A program made the translations under genes and the position numbers. From positions 248,001-312,000 of the forward strand of contig NZ_SULM01000007.1 in NCBI RefSeq assembly GCF_005250615.1: a stretch of 64,000 bases of DNA. Reading direction: 5' to 3'. The notes below the pieces were generated by a model. The model was not told the DNA's origin, ran no database searches, and saw only the letters and a list, made by a program, of their open reading frames with translations. This DNA comes from Pseudomonas rhizoryzae (GTDB taxonomy: Bacteria > Pseudomonadota > Gammaproteobacteria > Pseudomonadales > Pseudomonadaceae). Position 1 is the stretch's first letter, and every line of letters starts with the position of its first letter. Of this stretch, positions 16,769 to 25,732 are shown in pieces.

Positions 16769-17929
16769 ATGAATGCCTCCTCCTCGCCCATGCCCTGGGC
16801 CACCTATTTCGCCGTGCTGGGCAGCGTCATCAGTGTGGGACTGGCCATCGGTCTGTCGATGCCGCTGGTCTCGCTACGCCTGGAAAGCTGGGGCTACGGC
16901 AGTTTCGCCATTGGCGTCATGGCCGCCTCTCCCGCGCTCGGTATCCTGACCGGTGCCAGTCTGGCCGGGCGCCTGGCCACCTGGATCGGTACGCCGCGGC
17001 TGATGCGGCTGTGCCTGGTGGGTGGCGCCGGCTCGCTGATCCTGCTGTCGCTGCTGCCCAGCTATCCGCTGTGGTTGCTTCTGCGCCTGGCCCTGGGCGC
17101 CATCCTCACCCTGATCTTCGTGCTCGGTGAAAGCTGGATGAACCAGATCATCACCGATCGGTGGCGCGGGCGCCTGGTGGCCCTCTACGGTAGCGCCTAC
17201 GCTCTCAGCCAACTGGCCGGGCCACTGCTCCTGGGCGCGCTCGGCACCGAGAGCGATCAGGGCTTCTGGCTAGGCGCCCTGCTCATGCTCGGCGGTGCGC
17301 TCCTGCTACTGGGCCGCCAGGGTGCTCCAGCGGCCGGTGGCCATACCGCGGCCTGGCGTGCCTTGCTGGACTTTTGCCGCAGTGCCCCAGCCATCGCCTG
17401 GGCGGTGGCGCTGTTCGCCTGCTTCGAGTCGATGATCCTCACCCTCATGCCGGTCTATGCCCTCAACGAGGGCTTCGACCAGCAGTTGGCGCTGTACATG
17501 GTCAGCGCCGTGGTGGTGGGTGACGCCCTGCTGCAGCTGCCCCTGGGCCTGCTCGCCGACCGTCTCTCGCGCCAGGGCCTGTTCCTCGGCTGCACCCTGG
17601 GGCTGCTGGCGGTCAGTCTGGCCCTGCCGCCGTTGCTCCATACCCTGGGCGTCTGGCCGCTGCTGGTGCTGTTCGGCGCCACCGCCGGCGGTCTCTTCAC
17701 CCTGGGCCTGATCCTGGTGGGCGAGCGCTACCGTGACGCCGAACTGGTCCGCGCCAACGCCTGCATCGCCCAACTCTGGGGCCTCGGCTGCCTGGTCGGC
17801 CCACTGGTCACCGGCGCCGCCAGCCAATGGCTCACCGGCCATGCCCTGCCGCTGCTGATGGCGGCGGGAGCGGCGGTATTGCTGGTGATCGTCGGGCGTC
17901 GGGGGAGCCTGCCAGCCGCGGCGGGCTGA
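16769..17929 (+). CDS. MFS transporter, YcaD-like
   Basis: About 386-residue major facilitator superfamily protein with 12 predicted membrane helices. TM1 begins YFAVLGSVISVGLAIGLSMP; the loop after TM2 has AGRLATWIGTPRLMRL, and LIFVLGESWMNQIITDRWRG with ALYGSAYALSQLAGPLLLG matches the YcaD-type subfamily of uncharacterised exporters. The start is not certain: the ATG at 16769 gives the expected N-terminus, with CAGGTAAG 12 bases upstream, while an in-frame ATG at 16694 adds 25 hydrophilic residues. Substrate unknown. Confidence 0.87.
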   Translation: MNASSSPMPWATYFAVLGSVISVGLAIGLSMPLVSLRLESWGYGSFAIGVMAASPALGILTGASLAGRLATWIGTPRLMRLCLVGGAGSLILLSLLPSYPLWLLLRLALGAILTLIFVLGESWMNQIITDRWRGRLVALYGSAYALSQLAGPLLLGALGTESDQGFWLGALLMLGGALLLLGRQGAPAAGGHTAAWRALLDFCRSAPAIAWAVALFACFESMILTLMPVYALNEGFDQQLALYMVSAVVVGDALLQLPLGLLADRLSRQGLFLGCTLGLLAVSLALPPLLHTLGVWPLLVLFGATAGGLFTLGLILVGERYRDAELVRANACIAQLWGLGCLVGPLVTGAASQWLTGHALPLLMAAGAAVLLVIVGRRGSLPAAAG

Positions 17930-18115
17930 CGGAATTTTCAATCTGCTGACGCTGCCCTGACGACCTCGTCTGTTAACCTGTTCACAGTCAGGATAGGCGC
18001 AGAGGGAAATGGACGATCCTTAAATCCCCCTTCCTTTCCCGCTTGTCCCCGGACGAATCGTCACGCCGGAACCTCGGATTCCGGCGCTCTGCCTGGCTCT
18101 CATAAGGAAATGCTC

Positions 18116-18628
18116 ATGCCGTACAAAGGATGGGGGATCACGGGCCTTGCCCTGGTGCTGGCAGGTCTGAGCGGCTGCCAGACCCCGAATGCCGACAACT
18201 ATGCGTCCAATGTCTACACCGTGAATCAGGTGAATGCCCGGCAGTTGGCGAGAACGGTCAACATCCTGGCCATCTTGCCGGCGAAGATCGAAGTCAACGA
18301 CACCAGCTCCCAGCAAAACACGCAACTGATCGGCGCCCTGCTAGGGGTGGTGACGGGTGCCGTGCTGGGTAACAGCCTGGGCGGTGCGGGTGGCGGGATG
18401 CTGGGCGGTATAGGGGGCGGAGCACTCGGCGCAGCCGGCGGTTCGGTGCTGCCCCACACCCGCCTGGTCGATGGCGTCTCCATCACCTATGCCGACGCGG
18501 GCGAGACCTTCAACTCGGCCCAGGTCGGCGCGCCCTGCCAGTTCGCGCCGGGCGCGGCGATCATGGTGGCTTCATCGCCCACGGAAACGCGGATCCAGCC
18601 CAATGCCACCTGTCCTGTCGCCAGGTAG
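18116..18628 (+). CDS. Glycine-zipper outer-membrane lipoprotein
   Basis: 170-residue predicted lipoprotein. The signal peptide MPYKGWGITGLALVLAGLSG ends in the lipobox LSGC with Cys21 as the lipidated residue. The centre (about residues 75-115) is a glycine zipper, GALLGVVTGAVLGNSLGGAG and [19 protein letters not shown], a membrane-inserting motif as in SlyB-like proteins. ATAAGGA sits 7 bases before the ATG at 18116; another ATG six bases earlier is too close to it. The downstream coiled-coil gene is 9 bases away, so the two are probably co-transcribed. Role inferred as envelope integrity; not established. Confidence 0.8.
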   Translation: MPYKGWGITGLALVLAGLSGCQTPNADNYASNVYTVNQVNARQLARTVNILAILPAKIEVNDTSSQQNTQLIGALLGVVTGAVLGNSLGGAGGGMLGGIGGGALGAAGGSVLPHTRLVDGVSITYADAGETFNSAQVGAPCQFAPGAAIMVASSPTETRIQPNATCPVAR

Positions 18629-18637
18629 GAGTAAGAC

Positions 18638-19141
18638 ATGCGTGTATTCCTCTTGATCACGGGCCTGCTGCTGGGGACTACCGCCGCAGCCGCCGACTTG
18701 CAGAGCCAGATCAATGCCGTGCAGCAAGCCGAGCTGGGCCAGCAAGCCGAACGCCGCGCCGAGTGGGAATACCGGATGCGCGAGCAGCAGGCTGCCTGGC
18801 AGTGGGAGTACGACCACTGGCTGGCCGAAAAGCGGCGCATTGAAGCCGCACGCGCCGCCCGTGAAGCCGAGCGCCGCGCCGACAAGCGCCGCGACCAAGT
18901 CTACGAAGACGAGCTGCGCCGCCTGGAGATCGAGGAGCGCAAGCTTCGCCTCACCCAGCTCAAGGCCCGCACCGACCGCAGCGGCGAGTTCATCGATCAG
19001 GAGCTGCACGGCGAAGCGGCGCGCACCGATGAGATCCAGTCCAGGGCTGACGCCAACCGTAATCTGTCCGAAGGTGGCAAGGCGCTGATGCAGAGCGAAG
19101 GTGTCGCGCGGGAGAAAGAGGCGAGTAGCTGGTTCAAATGA
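18638..19141 (+). CDS. Periplasmic Arg/Glu-rich coiled-coil protein
   Basis: 167 residues with a clear signal peptide (MRVFLLITGLLLGTTAAAAD, cleavage after AAA). The mature part is almost wholly charged helix: QQAELGQQAERRAEWEYRMR, AAREAERRADKRRDQVYEDE and LRRLEIEERKLRLTQLK form a long coiled coil, ending EKEASSWFK. GTAGGAGTAAGAC before the ATG is a strong ribosome-binding site. I do not recognise an experimentally studied family; it resembles uncharacterised DUF5384-type proteins, but that name is tentative. Pairing with the glycine-zipper lipoprotein suggests a shared envelope role. Confidence 0.75.
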   Translation: MRVFLLITGLLLGTTAAAADLQSQINAVQQAELGQQAERRAEWEYRMREQQAAWQWEYDHWLAEKRRIEAARAAREAERRADKRRDQVYEDELRRLEIEERKLRLTQLKARTDRSGEFIDQELHGEAARTDEIQSRADANRNLSEGGKALMQSEGVAREKEASSWFK

Positions 19142-19162
19142 ACCTGCCACGCCTTCTCGCCA

Positions 19163-19197
19163 TGAAAAACGCCGGCCACTGGGCCGGCGTTTTTCAT
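19163..19197. terminator. Bidirectional intrinsic terminator
   Basis: TGAAAAACGCCGGCC, loop ACTGG-like, GGCCGGCGTTTTTCA: 15-base arms with A- and T-runs, between the coiled-coil gene and the convergent metQ. Confidence 0.93.
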
Positions 19198-19210
19198 TCA
19201 CGCGTAGAGA

Positions 19211-19987
19211 TCAGAACGCCGGCACCACGGCGCCCTGGTACTTCTCTTCGATGAATTGCTTCACCGCCGGAGTGTTCAGCGCCTTGGCCAGCTTCTGCAC
19301 GGCGTCGCTGTCCTTGTTGTCCGGACGGGCGACCAGGATGTTGGCGTAGGGCGATTCCTTGCCTTCCAGCAGCAGGGCGTCCTGGGTCGGATTGAGCTTG
19401 GCTTCCAGGGCGTAGTTGGTGTTGATCAGCGCCAGGTCGACCTGATTGAGCACGCGCGGCAGGGTCGCGGCTTCCAGTTCCTTGAATTTCAGGTGCTTGG
19501 GATTCTCGGCGATGTCCTTGGGCGTGGCGAGGATGTTGGCGCTGTCCTTGAGCTTGATCAGGCCAGCCTTTTCCAACAGCAGCAGGGCACGGCCGCCGTT
19601 GGTGGCATCGCTGGGAATGGCCACGACCGCACCGTCGCGTAGCTCGTCGAGTTTCTTGATCTTCTGCGAATAGATGCCGAAGGGCTCGACGTGCACCTGG
19701 GCGACGGTCACCAGGTCGGTACCGCGGCTCTTGTTGAATTCGTCCAGGTAGGGCTGGTGCTGGAAGAAGTTGGCGTCCAGGCGCTTCTGGGCCACCTGCA
19801 GGTTGGGCTGCACGTAGTCGGTGAAGACCTTGATCTGCAGGTCCACCCCTTCCTTGGCCAGCTGGGGTTTGACGAATTCGAGGATCTCGGCGTGGGGCAC
19901 CGGGGTGGCGGCGACCGTCAGGGTCTCGGCGGCGTGGGCGGTCAGGCTGGCGGCCAGCAGGGCAGCGGTGGCGAGCAATTTCTTCAT
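19211..19987 (-). CDS. metQ: MetQ-type methionine-binding periplasmic protein (distal copy)
   Basis: 258-residue substrate-binding protein of the NlpA/MetQ family for the MetNI ABC importer. The signal peptide MKKLLATAALLAASLTAHA ends in a signal-peptidase I site (AHA-AET) with no lipobox cysteine, so the protein should be soluble in the periplasm rather than lipid-anchored. Family marks: ATPVPHAEILEFVKPQLAKE, VHVEPFGIYSQKIKKLDEL, AIPSDATNGGRALLLLEKAG and the end FIEEKYQGAVVPAF. AGGAAACTGCC precedes the ATG. It is a tandem paralogue of the gene at 20200, sharing long identical stretches; a MITE-like element lies between them. Last gene of the met transport cluster. Confidence 0.92.
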   Translation of the reverse strand: MKKLLATAALLAASLTAHAAETLTVAATPVPHAEILEFVKPQLAKEGVDLQIKVFTDYVQPNLQVAQKRLDANFFQHQPYLDEFNKSRGTDLVTVAQVHVEPFGIYSQKIKKLDELRDGAVVAIPSDATNGGRALLLLEKAGLIKLKDSANILATPKDIAENPKHLKFKELEAATLPRVLNQVDLALINTNYALEAKLNPTQDALLLEGKESPYANILVARPDNKDSDAVQKLAKALNTPAVKQFIEEKYQGAVVPAF

Positions 19988-20058
19988 GGCAGTTTCCTAA
20001 GACGGGGTGGAACCGTCGGCGCCTCTGCGGACGCCGGCGGCGGGTGGAGCTAAGGCGT

Positions 20059-20200
20059 AGAAGCTGTTCACGGTCTCGCGAGCTAGAGACAAACAAGGCG
20101 AAAAGGCCTGAGGAAGCGGAGTTTACGAGTGGTAAATGAGCATTCCGAAGGCATTTTCAACGCCGTTTGGCCGACGCGCAGCAGATCGTGAACAGATTCT
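20059..20200. repeat. MITE-like inverted-repeat element, copy B (142 bp)
   Basis: Left end AGAAGCTGTTCACGGTCT (20059-20076) and right end AGATCGTGAACAGATTCT (20183-20200) are inverted repeats with two mismatches in 18. The interior has the family core (GAGGAAGCGGAGTTTACG; GGTAAATGAGCATTCCGAAG) and the right arm CAACGCCGTTTGGCCGACGC. Its last base is also the last base of the stop codon of the proximal metQ (TAA on the minus strand, 20202-20200), so it sits exactly at that gene's 3' end and upstream of the distal metQ. Confidence 0.8.
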
Positions 20201-20985
20201 TAGAAGGCGGGAACGACGGCGCCCTGGTACTTCTGCTCGATGAATTGCTTCACCTCAGGCGTAGTCAGAGCCTTGGCCAGCTTCTGGATGGCCGGGTCGT
20301 TGGCCTTGTCGGCACGGGTATACAGCAGGTTGGCGTAGGGCGACTCGCCGCTCTCGATGAACAGGGCGTCCTTGGTCGGATTGAGCTTGGCTTCCAAGGC
20401 GTAGTTGGCGTTGATCAGCGCCAGGTCGACCTGGTTCAGCACGCGCGGCAGGGTCGCGGCTTCCAGTTCCTTGAACTTCAGGTGCTTGGGATTCGCGACG
20501 ATGTCACGCGGGGTGGCAGTGACATTGCTCGGGTCCTTGAGGGTGATCAGGCCCTGCTTGGCGAGCAGCAGCAGCGCCCGACCGGAGTTGCTCGGGTCGT
20601 TGGGGATGGCCACGATAGCGCCGTCCTTGAGGTCCTTGATGTCCTTGATCTTCTGCGAATAGGCACCGAAAGGCTCGACGTGCACCGCCACCACCGGCAC
20701 CTGGTCGCTGCTCGGATTGCTCTTCTGGTAGCTGGCGTAATAGGGCTTGGTCTGGAAGTAGTTGGCATCCACCTGCTTTTGATCGGTCTGGCGATCGGGC
20801 TGGATGTAGTCGGTGAAGACCTTGATCTTCAGGTCTACCCCTTCCTTGGCCAGTTGCGGCTTGATGAATTCCAGGATCTCCGCGTGGGGAACCGGATTGA
20901 CCGCGACGGTCAGGGTCTCGGCCTGGGCAGCGGTGGCGATACCGAGGCCGAAGGCCAGGGACAGCAGGGTACGTTTCAGCGACAT
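20200..20985 (-). CDS. metQ: MetQ-type methionine-binding periplasmic protein (proximal copy)
   Basis: 261-residue NlpA/MetQ-family binding protein, directly downstream of metI. Signal peptide MSLKRTLLSLAFGLGIATAAQA with an AQA cleavage site and no lipobox Cys. Family segments: NPVPHAEILEFIKPQLAKEG, VHVEPFGAYSQKIKDIKDL, AIPNDPSNSGRALLLLAKQG, and a C-terminus FIEQKYQGAVVPAF that matches the distal copy residue for residue from KYQ onward. So the stop codon is at its natural place although a MITE-like element abuts it. The two copies may differ in ligand (for example D- or L-methionine or a derivative); that is inference from duplication only. Confidence 0.92.
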   Translation of the reverse strand: MSLKRTLLSLAFGLGIATAAQAETLTVAVNPVPHAEILEFIKPQLAKEGVDLKIKVFTDYIQPDRQTDQKQVDANYFQTKPYYASYQKSNPSSDQVPVVAVHVEPFGAYSQKIKDIKDLKDGAIVAIPNDPSNSGRALLLLAKQGLITLKDPSNVTATPRDIVANPKHLKFKELEAATLPRVLNQVDLALINANYALEAKLNPTKDALFIESGESPYANLLYTRADKANDPAIQKLAKALTTPEVKQFIEQKYQGAVVPAF

Positions 20986-21018
20986 CTGGATTTTCCTTAT
21001 GCAAACCTTCGGGTGGGA

Positions 21019-21684
21019 TCAGCGACGACTGAAATGGGCGACGAGTCTATCGCCGACCATCTGCAGCACCTGGACCAGCACCAGCAGCAAGAGCACCGTG
21101 ACCACCATGACGTCGGTCTGGAAGCGCTGGTAGCCGAAACGAATGGCCAGGTCGCCCAGGCCGCCGCCGCCGATCACTCCGGCCATGGCGGTGTAGGACA
21201 CCAGGGCGATGGCGGTGACGGTGGTGGCCGCGATCAGCCCGGGCAGGGCCTCGGGCAACAGGGTGCGGGTGACGATCTGCCAGAGGCTGGCGCCCATGGC
21301 CTGGGTGGCCTCGATGATGCCGCGGTCGACCTCGCGCAAGGCGGTCTCCACCAGCCGGGCGAAGAAGGGCGCGGCGCCCACCACCAGCGGCGGGATGGCG
21401 CCTTCGACGCCCAGGGAGGTGCCGATCAGCCAGACCGTGACGGGAATCATCAGGATCAACAGGATAATGAAGGGCACCGAGCGCAGCACATTGACCACGA
21501 AGGAGAGGATGCCGTAGACCAGCGGCTGCTCCAGCAGTTGGCGGCGGCTGGTGAGGAACAGCAGCACGCCCAGCGGCAAGCCGAGGATGAGGGTGAAGAG
21601 CATCGACCAGCCGAGCATGGACAGGGTGTCCAGTGTGGCCTGGCCGATCTCGGCCCAGTCGATGTTGGTGAAGAGTTCGTCCAT
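21019..21684 (-). CDS. metI: Methionine ABC transporter permease
   Basis: 221-residue inner-membrane permease with five or six helices. TM1 is around LSMLGWSMLFTLILGLPLGV; the conserved EAA-type cytoplasmic loop that docks on MetN is ATQAMGASLWQIVTRTLLPE followed by ALPGLIAATTVTAIALVSYT. Its ATG shares one base with the metN stop (TGATG), implying translational coupling. With MetN and the two binding proteins it forms the high-affinity methionine importer. Confidence 0.94.
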   Translation of the reverse strand: MDELFTNIDWAEIGQATLDTLSMLGWSMLFTLILGLPLGVLLFLTSRRQLLEQPLVYGILSFVVNVLRSVPFIILLILMIPVTVWLIGTSLGVEGAIPPLVVGAAPFFARLVETALREVDRGIIEATQAMGASLWQIVTRTLLPEALPGLIAATTVTAIALVSYTAMAGVIGGGGLGDLAIRFGYQRFQTDVMVVTVLLLLVLVQVLQMVGDRLVAHFSRR

Positions 21685-22691
21685 CAGCGCAGGACCTCCA
21701 CGGTGACGTCGGCGGCGTGGAAGCGGGCCAGGGCGGCGTCCAGGTCACCGCCCACCAGGGCGATGGTGAGCTGGCCGTAGGGCTCCTCCCGGATGCGGTC
21801 GATACGGCCGCCGAGAATGCTGTAGTCCACACCGGTCTCCCGGGCGACGTGGCCCAACAGCGGTGCATAGGTGGCCTGGCCGCGGAAGGTCAGGCGCAGG
21901 ATGCGGCCTTCGACATGAGCATAGGCGTCGGCCAGGTCGCTCTCGTCCTGGTGCTCGGCCTCGAAGACGAAGCGGCGGGTGGTGGGGTGCTGCGGATGCA
22001 GGAAGACATCGGCGACGGTGCCCTGCTCCACCACGGCGCCGCCATCGAGCACGGCGACGCGATCGCAGACGCGGCGGATCACGTCCATCTCGTGGGTGAT
22101 CAGCACGATGGTCAGGCCCAGCTCACGATTGAGTTCGGCGAGCAGTTGCAGCACCTGGGCAGTGGTCTGGGGATCGAGAGCACTGGTGGCCTCGTCGCAG
22201 AGCAGGATCTTCGGCTCGGTGGCCAGGGCGCGGGCGATGCCGACGCGCTGCTTCTGGCCGCCGGAGAGTTGCGCCGGGTACTTGCGCGCCTGGTCGGACA
22301 GCCCGACCCGCGCCAGCAATTCCTCGACGCGCTGGGCGATCTGCGCCCGCGAACGCCCGCCGGCCAGTTCCAGCGGCAGGGCCACGTTGGCCGCCACGGT
22401 CTTGGACGAGAGCAGGTTGAAGTGCTGGAAGATCATGCCGATGCGGCGGCGAAAATCACGCAACTCGGTCGCGCCCAGGGTGGTGACCTCGGCGCCGTCG
22501 ACCAGCAGGCGGCCGCCACTGGGGGCTTCTAGCCGGTTGATCAGGCGCAGCAGGGTGCTCTTGCCGGCGCCGGAGTGGCCGATCAGGCCGAAGATCTCGC
22601 CGGCTTCGATCCTCAGGTCGACCGGCTGGAGCGCCGCGACCTCGCGACCGCGCGTGCGGTACGTCTTGTGGACAGCATGGAATTCGATCAA
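21684..22691 (-). CDS. metN: Methionine ABC transporter ATP-binding protein
   Basis: 335-residue ATPase of the methionine importer. Walker [10 protein letters not shown] (38-46), signature [15 protein letters not shown], Walker [13 protein letters not shown] and the H-loop LITHEMDV are all intact. The C-terminal about 75 residues are the NIL (methionine-sensing) domain that gives trans-inhibition. The start codon is TTG: the sequence reads TTG ATC GAA TTC, an in-frame TAA lies directly before it, and no ATG follows before the Walker A region; AAGG is 8 bases upstream. First gene of metN-metI-metQ-metQ. Confidence 0.95.
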   Translation of the reverse strand: MIEFHAVHKTYRTRGREVAALQPVDLRIEAGEIFGLIGHSGAGKSTLLRLINRLEAPSGGRLLVDGAEVTTLGATELRDFRRRIGMIFQHFNLLSSKTVAANVALPLELAGGRSRAQIAQRVEELLARVGLSDQARKYPAQLSGGQKQRVGIARALATEPKILLCDEATSALDPQTTAQVLQLLAELNRELGLTIVLITHEMDVIRRVCDRVAVLDGGAVVEQGTVADVFLHPQHPTTRRFVFEAEHQDESDLADAYAHVEGRILRLTFRGQATYAPLLGHVARETGVDYSILGGRIDRIREEPYGQLTIALVGGDLDAALARFHAADVTVEVLR

Positions 22692-22737
22692 TTAGAGAAC
22701 CTTGTGGGTATCGTCAGACAACAGGAGGGTGATCCCG

Positions 22738-22801
22738 GCGCGCAGTTTAACGTGCGCGCTTATATCTGCTTAGCACTTGTTATCGGATGTTAAGCCGATA
22801 A
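22738..22801. promoter_or_regulatory. Two inverted repeats upstream of metN
   Basis: GCGCGCA-N8-TGCGCGC at 22738-22759 and TTATCGG-N8-CCGATAA at 22780-22801, both perfect 7-bp arms, in the divergent metN/katE region. Candidate operators or leader hairpins for metN; no known regulator consensus is matched. Confidence 0.4.
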
Positions 22802-22976
22802 AGGCATATGGCCAGTGCCGGAGCGAAGCCGACGTTCAAGGCACAGCCCGTCGCTTCGCATTAGCCAGACGGAACACCGGCGCGCGCCGGCGAGTCACTA
22901 CAGGACTGCCTGAATTCGCCCCACATTCCGTAGGGGACGCAAAGAGCGCCCTCGAGGCGCCTGATGAGGACTTTCC

Positions 22977-25106
22977 ATGGCTACGCCCCCCAAGAGTGAA
23001 CTCGCCGGTACCGACACCCTGGATCGCCAGAACACCTCGAAGAAAATCGAGCAACTGGAACAATTCCGCTCTGATGCCACCGGCCAGGCACTGCGCACCA
23101 ATCACGGCGTGAAGATTTCCGACAACCAGAACTCCCTGCGCGCCGGCACCCGCGGCCCTTCCCTGCTCGAAGACTTCATCATGCGGGAGAAGATCACCCA
23201 CTTCGACCACGAACGTATTCCGGAGCGGATCGTCCACGCCCGCGGCACCGGCGCCTACGGCTACTTCCAGCCCTATAAGGACTGGTCCGACCTGACCAAG
23301 GCCGCCCTCTTCCGCGATCCCAACCACCAGACTCCGGTGTTCGTGCGTTTCTCCACCGTGCAGGGTCCGCGCGGCTCCGGCGATACCGTGCGCGACGTGC
23401 GTGGCTTCGCCATCAAGTTCTACACCGAGGAAGGCAACTGGGACATGGTCGGCAACAACATGCCGGTCTTCTTCATCCAGGACGCCATCAAGTTCCCCGA
23501 CTTCGTCCATGCGGTGAAGCCCGAGCCGCACAACGAGATCCCCACCGGCGGCAGCGCCCACGACACCTTCTGGGACTTCGTCTCCCTGGTGCCCGAGTCG
23601 GCGCACATGGTGCTCTGGACCATGACCGACCGCGCCATCCCGGTTAACCTGCGCAGCATGCAGGGCTTCGGCATCCACACCTTCCGTATGATCAACACCG
23701 CCGGCAAGGGCGTCTTCGTCAAGATCCACCTAAAGCCCGCGGGTGGCGTGCGCTCCCTGGTGTGGGACGAAGCCCAGAAGCTGGCCGGCAAGGACACCGA
23801 TGCCCACCGTCGCGACCTCTGGGAAGCCATCGAGGCCGGCGACTATCCCGAGTGGGAATTCGGCGTGCAGATCATTCCCGAGGAAGACGAGCACAAGTTC
23901 GACTGGGACATCCTCGACGCCACCAAGATCATCCCCGAGGAACTGGTGCCCATCACCCCGCTGGGCAAGCTGGTGCTCAATCGCAATCCGGATAACTACT
24001 TCGCCGAGACCGAGCAGGTAGCCTTCTGCCCCGGCCATGTCGTCCCCGGTATCGACTTCAGCAACGACCCGCTGCTGCAGGGCCGGCTGTTCTCCTACAC
24101 CGACACCCAGATCAGCCGTCTCGGTGGACCGAACTTCCACGAACTGCCGGTCAACCGTCCGGTGGTGCCGAACCATAACGGCCAGCGCGACGCCAAGTAC
24201 CGCATGACCATCGACAAGGGTCGCGCCTCCTACGAGCCTAACTCCATCGATGGCGGCTGGCCCAAGGAAACCCCGCCGGCGCCCCAGGACGGAGGCTTCG
24301 AGAGCTACTACGAGCGCATCGACGGCTACAAGGTACGCGAGCGCAGCGAGTCCTTTGGCGACCACTTCTCCCAGGCCACGCTGTTCTACAACAGCCTGTC
24401 GGAGGCCGAGCAAGCCCACGTCGCCGATGCCTACAGCTTCGAGCTGGGCAAGGTCGAGCGGATGTGGATCCGTGAGCGCCAGGTCAACGAGATCCTCGCC
24501 AACATCGATCTGGAGTTGGCGCAGAAGGTGGCCAAGAAGATCGGTGTGACCCCGCCCACCGCCCCCACCGTACAACCGCGCAAGATCTCCATCGACAAGT
24601 CGCCGGCGCTGAGCCAGCTGAACCTGCTGTCCGGCAACATCAAGGGCTTCAAGGTGGCGGTACTGGTGGGTGACGGCGTCATCGCCAGCGAGGTGGACGC
24701 CATCAAGCAGGCGCTCAAGGCCGAAGGTGCTCACGTCAAGGTGCTCGGCCCCACCGCCGGCCCGGTCAAGGCCGCCGACGGTAGCGAAGTCGCCGTGGAC
24801 GGCTCGGCCGAGGGCATGCCTTCGGTGGCGCTGGATGCGGTCTATGTGCCGGGCGGCGCCGAGAGCGTCAAGGCCATGCTCGACGACGGCGTGATCAAGC
24901 ACTACCTGCTGGAAGCCTACAAGCACCTCAAGGCCATCGCCCTCACTGGCGAAGCCGAGCAGTTGCTCAAGGCAGTCTACCTGGACACCGACGAGGCGCT
25001 ACTCACCGGCAGCGACTTCAAGGCGGTGCAGCAGGACTTCTTCGCCGCCATCGCCAAGCACCGTTGCTGGGCGCGGATGCCGAAGATCAAGTCCATCCCG
25101 GCCTGA
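22977..25106 (+). CDS. katE: Large-subunit catalase (HPII/KatE type)
   Basis: 709-residue monofunctional haem catalase of clade 2, which degrades hydrogen peroxide. Essential His87 is in [14 protein letters not shown], distal Asn near 160 in [14 protein letters not shown], and the proximal haem-ligand Tyr374 in [11 protein letters not shown]. After the core, about residues 560-709 form the flavodoxin/DJ-1-like domain that marks the large-subunit clade ([39 protein letters not shown]). TGAGGACTTTCC precedes the ATG. Single gene ended by a strong terminator. Such catalases are usually RpoS-dependent; I could not identify the promoter. Confidence 0.95.
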   Translation: MATPPKSELAGTDTLDRQNTSKKIEQLEQFRSDATGQALRTNHGVKISDNQNSLRAGTRGPSLLEDFIMREKITHFDHERIPERIVHARGTGAYGYFQPYKDWSDLTKAALFRDPNHQTPVFVRFSTVQGPRGSGDTVRDVRGFAIKFYTEEGNWDMVGNNMPVFFIQDAIKFPDFVHAVKPEPHNEIPTGGSAHDTFWDFVSLVPESAHMVLWTMTDRAIPVNLRSMQGFGIHTFRMINTAGKGVFVKIHLKPAGGVRSLVWDEAQKLAGKDTDAHRRDLWEAIEAGDYPEWEFGVQIIPEEDEHKFDWDILDATKIIPEELVPITPLGKLVLNRNPDNYFAETEQVAFCPGHVVPGIDFSNDPLLQGRLFSYTDTQISRLGGPNFHELPVNRPVVPNHNGQRDAKYRMTIDKGRASYEPNSIDGGWPKETPPAPQDGGFESYYERIDGYKVRERSESFGDHFSQATLFYNSLSEAEQAHVADAYSFELGKVERMWIRERQVNEILANIDLELAQKVAKKIGVTPPTAPTVQPRKISIDKSPALSQLNLLSGNIKGFKVAVLVGDGVIASEVDAIKQALKAEGAHVKVLGPTAGPVKAADGSEVAVDGSAEGMPSVALDAVYVPGGAESVKAMLDDGVIKHYLLEAYKHLKAIALTGEAEQLLKAVYLDTDEALLTGSDFKAVQQDFFAAIAKHRCWARMPKIKSIPA

Positions 25107-25120
25107 TCCAAGCAGGCATG

Positions 25121-25155
25121 AAAAAGCCGACCGTTGCGAGACGGTCGGCTTTTTT
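25121..25155 (+). terminator. Intrinsic terminator after katE
   Basis: AAAAAGCCGACCGT, loop TGCGAG, ACGGTCGGCTTTTTT: 14-bp stem with a T-run. Confidence 0.95.
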
Positions 25156-25176
25156 CGTTTAGAGCAGGATCGGAGC

Positions 25177-25275
25177 CGTAGGTTGGGTTGAGACGGCTCC
25201 ACCGTCGAAGCCCAACAAGACGGAGCTGACCGCGTGCACTGTTGTTGGGCTTCGCTGCGCTCAACCCAACCTACG
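25177..25275. repeat. CGTAGGTTGGG-bounded dispersed repeat, copy 2
   Basis: 99-bp element beginning CGTAGGTTGGGTTGAGACGG and ending GCTCAACCCAACCTACG. The right half GTTGGGCTTCGCTGCGCTC is the reverse complement of the left half of copy 1 at 2352, so the two copies are inverted relative to each other. It lies between convergent katE and ridA. Confidence 0.78.
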
Positions 25276-25290
25276 ATTCCTGTGCCGGGA

Positions 25291-25671
25291 TCAACCCAGC
25301 ACCAACACCCCGTCCATTTCCACCTGCGAGCCTTTCGGCAGCGCGGCCACGCCAATGGCGGCGCGGGCGGGATAGGGCTGCTGGAAGTAGCGGCCCATGA
25401 TCTCGTTGACGGTGGCGAAGTGCGCCAGGTCGATCAGGAAGATGTTCAGCTTGACGATATCGGCCAGCGAACCACCGGCGGCTTCGGCGACGGATTTCAG
25501 GTTCTCGAACACCTGCACCACCTGGGCTTCGAAGCCGTCCACCAGCTCCATGCTGGTCGGATTGAGCGGGATCTGCCCGGAGAGATAGACGGTGTCACCG
25601 ACCTTGATCGCCTGGGAATAGGTGCCAATGGCGGCCGGCGCCTTGTCGGTGTGGATCACTTGCTTGCTCAT
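25291..25671 (-). CDS. ridA: RidA-family enamine/imine deaminase
   Basis: 126-residue Rid protein that hydrolyses reactive 2-aminoacrylate and related imines made by PLP enzymes, acting as a cytosolic trimer. The family segment [22 protein letters not shown] is present in sequence order, then [20 protein letters not shown], and the C-terminal active-site region [20 protein letters not shown] with the conserved Arg and the Glu of the signature. It lies downstream of spoT as in other pseudomonads, but a 230-bp repeat element now fills the gap between them and could interrupt co-transcription. Confidence 0.94.
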   Translation of the reverse strand: MSKQVIHTDKAPAAIGTYSQAIKVGDTVYLSGQIPLNPTSMELVDGFEAQVVQVFENLKSVAEAAGGSLADIVKLNIFLIDLAHFATVNEIMGRYFQQPYPARAAIGVAALPKGSQVEMDGVLVLG

Positions 25672-25732
25672 GAATCACTCCTGTGCGGGAAAGGCCCGAT
25701 TCTGCAAGCCGGTGGTGACCCACTGCAACCTC

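Noticed and set aside
20167-21780. Frames starting MADAQQIVNRF at 20167, and similar at 25929 and 39050, as a protein family
   Set aside because: The shared N-terminus is only the translated right arm of the MITE-like repeat; the rest is antisense to met, spoT and dgc genes.
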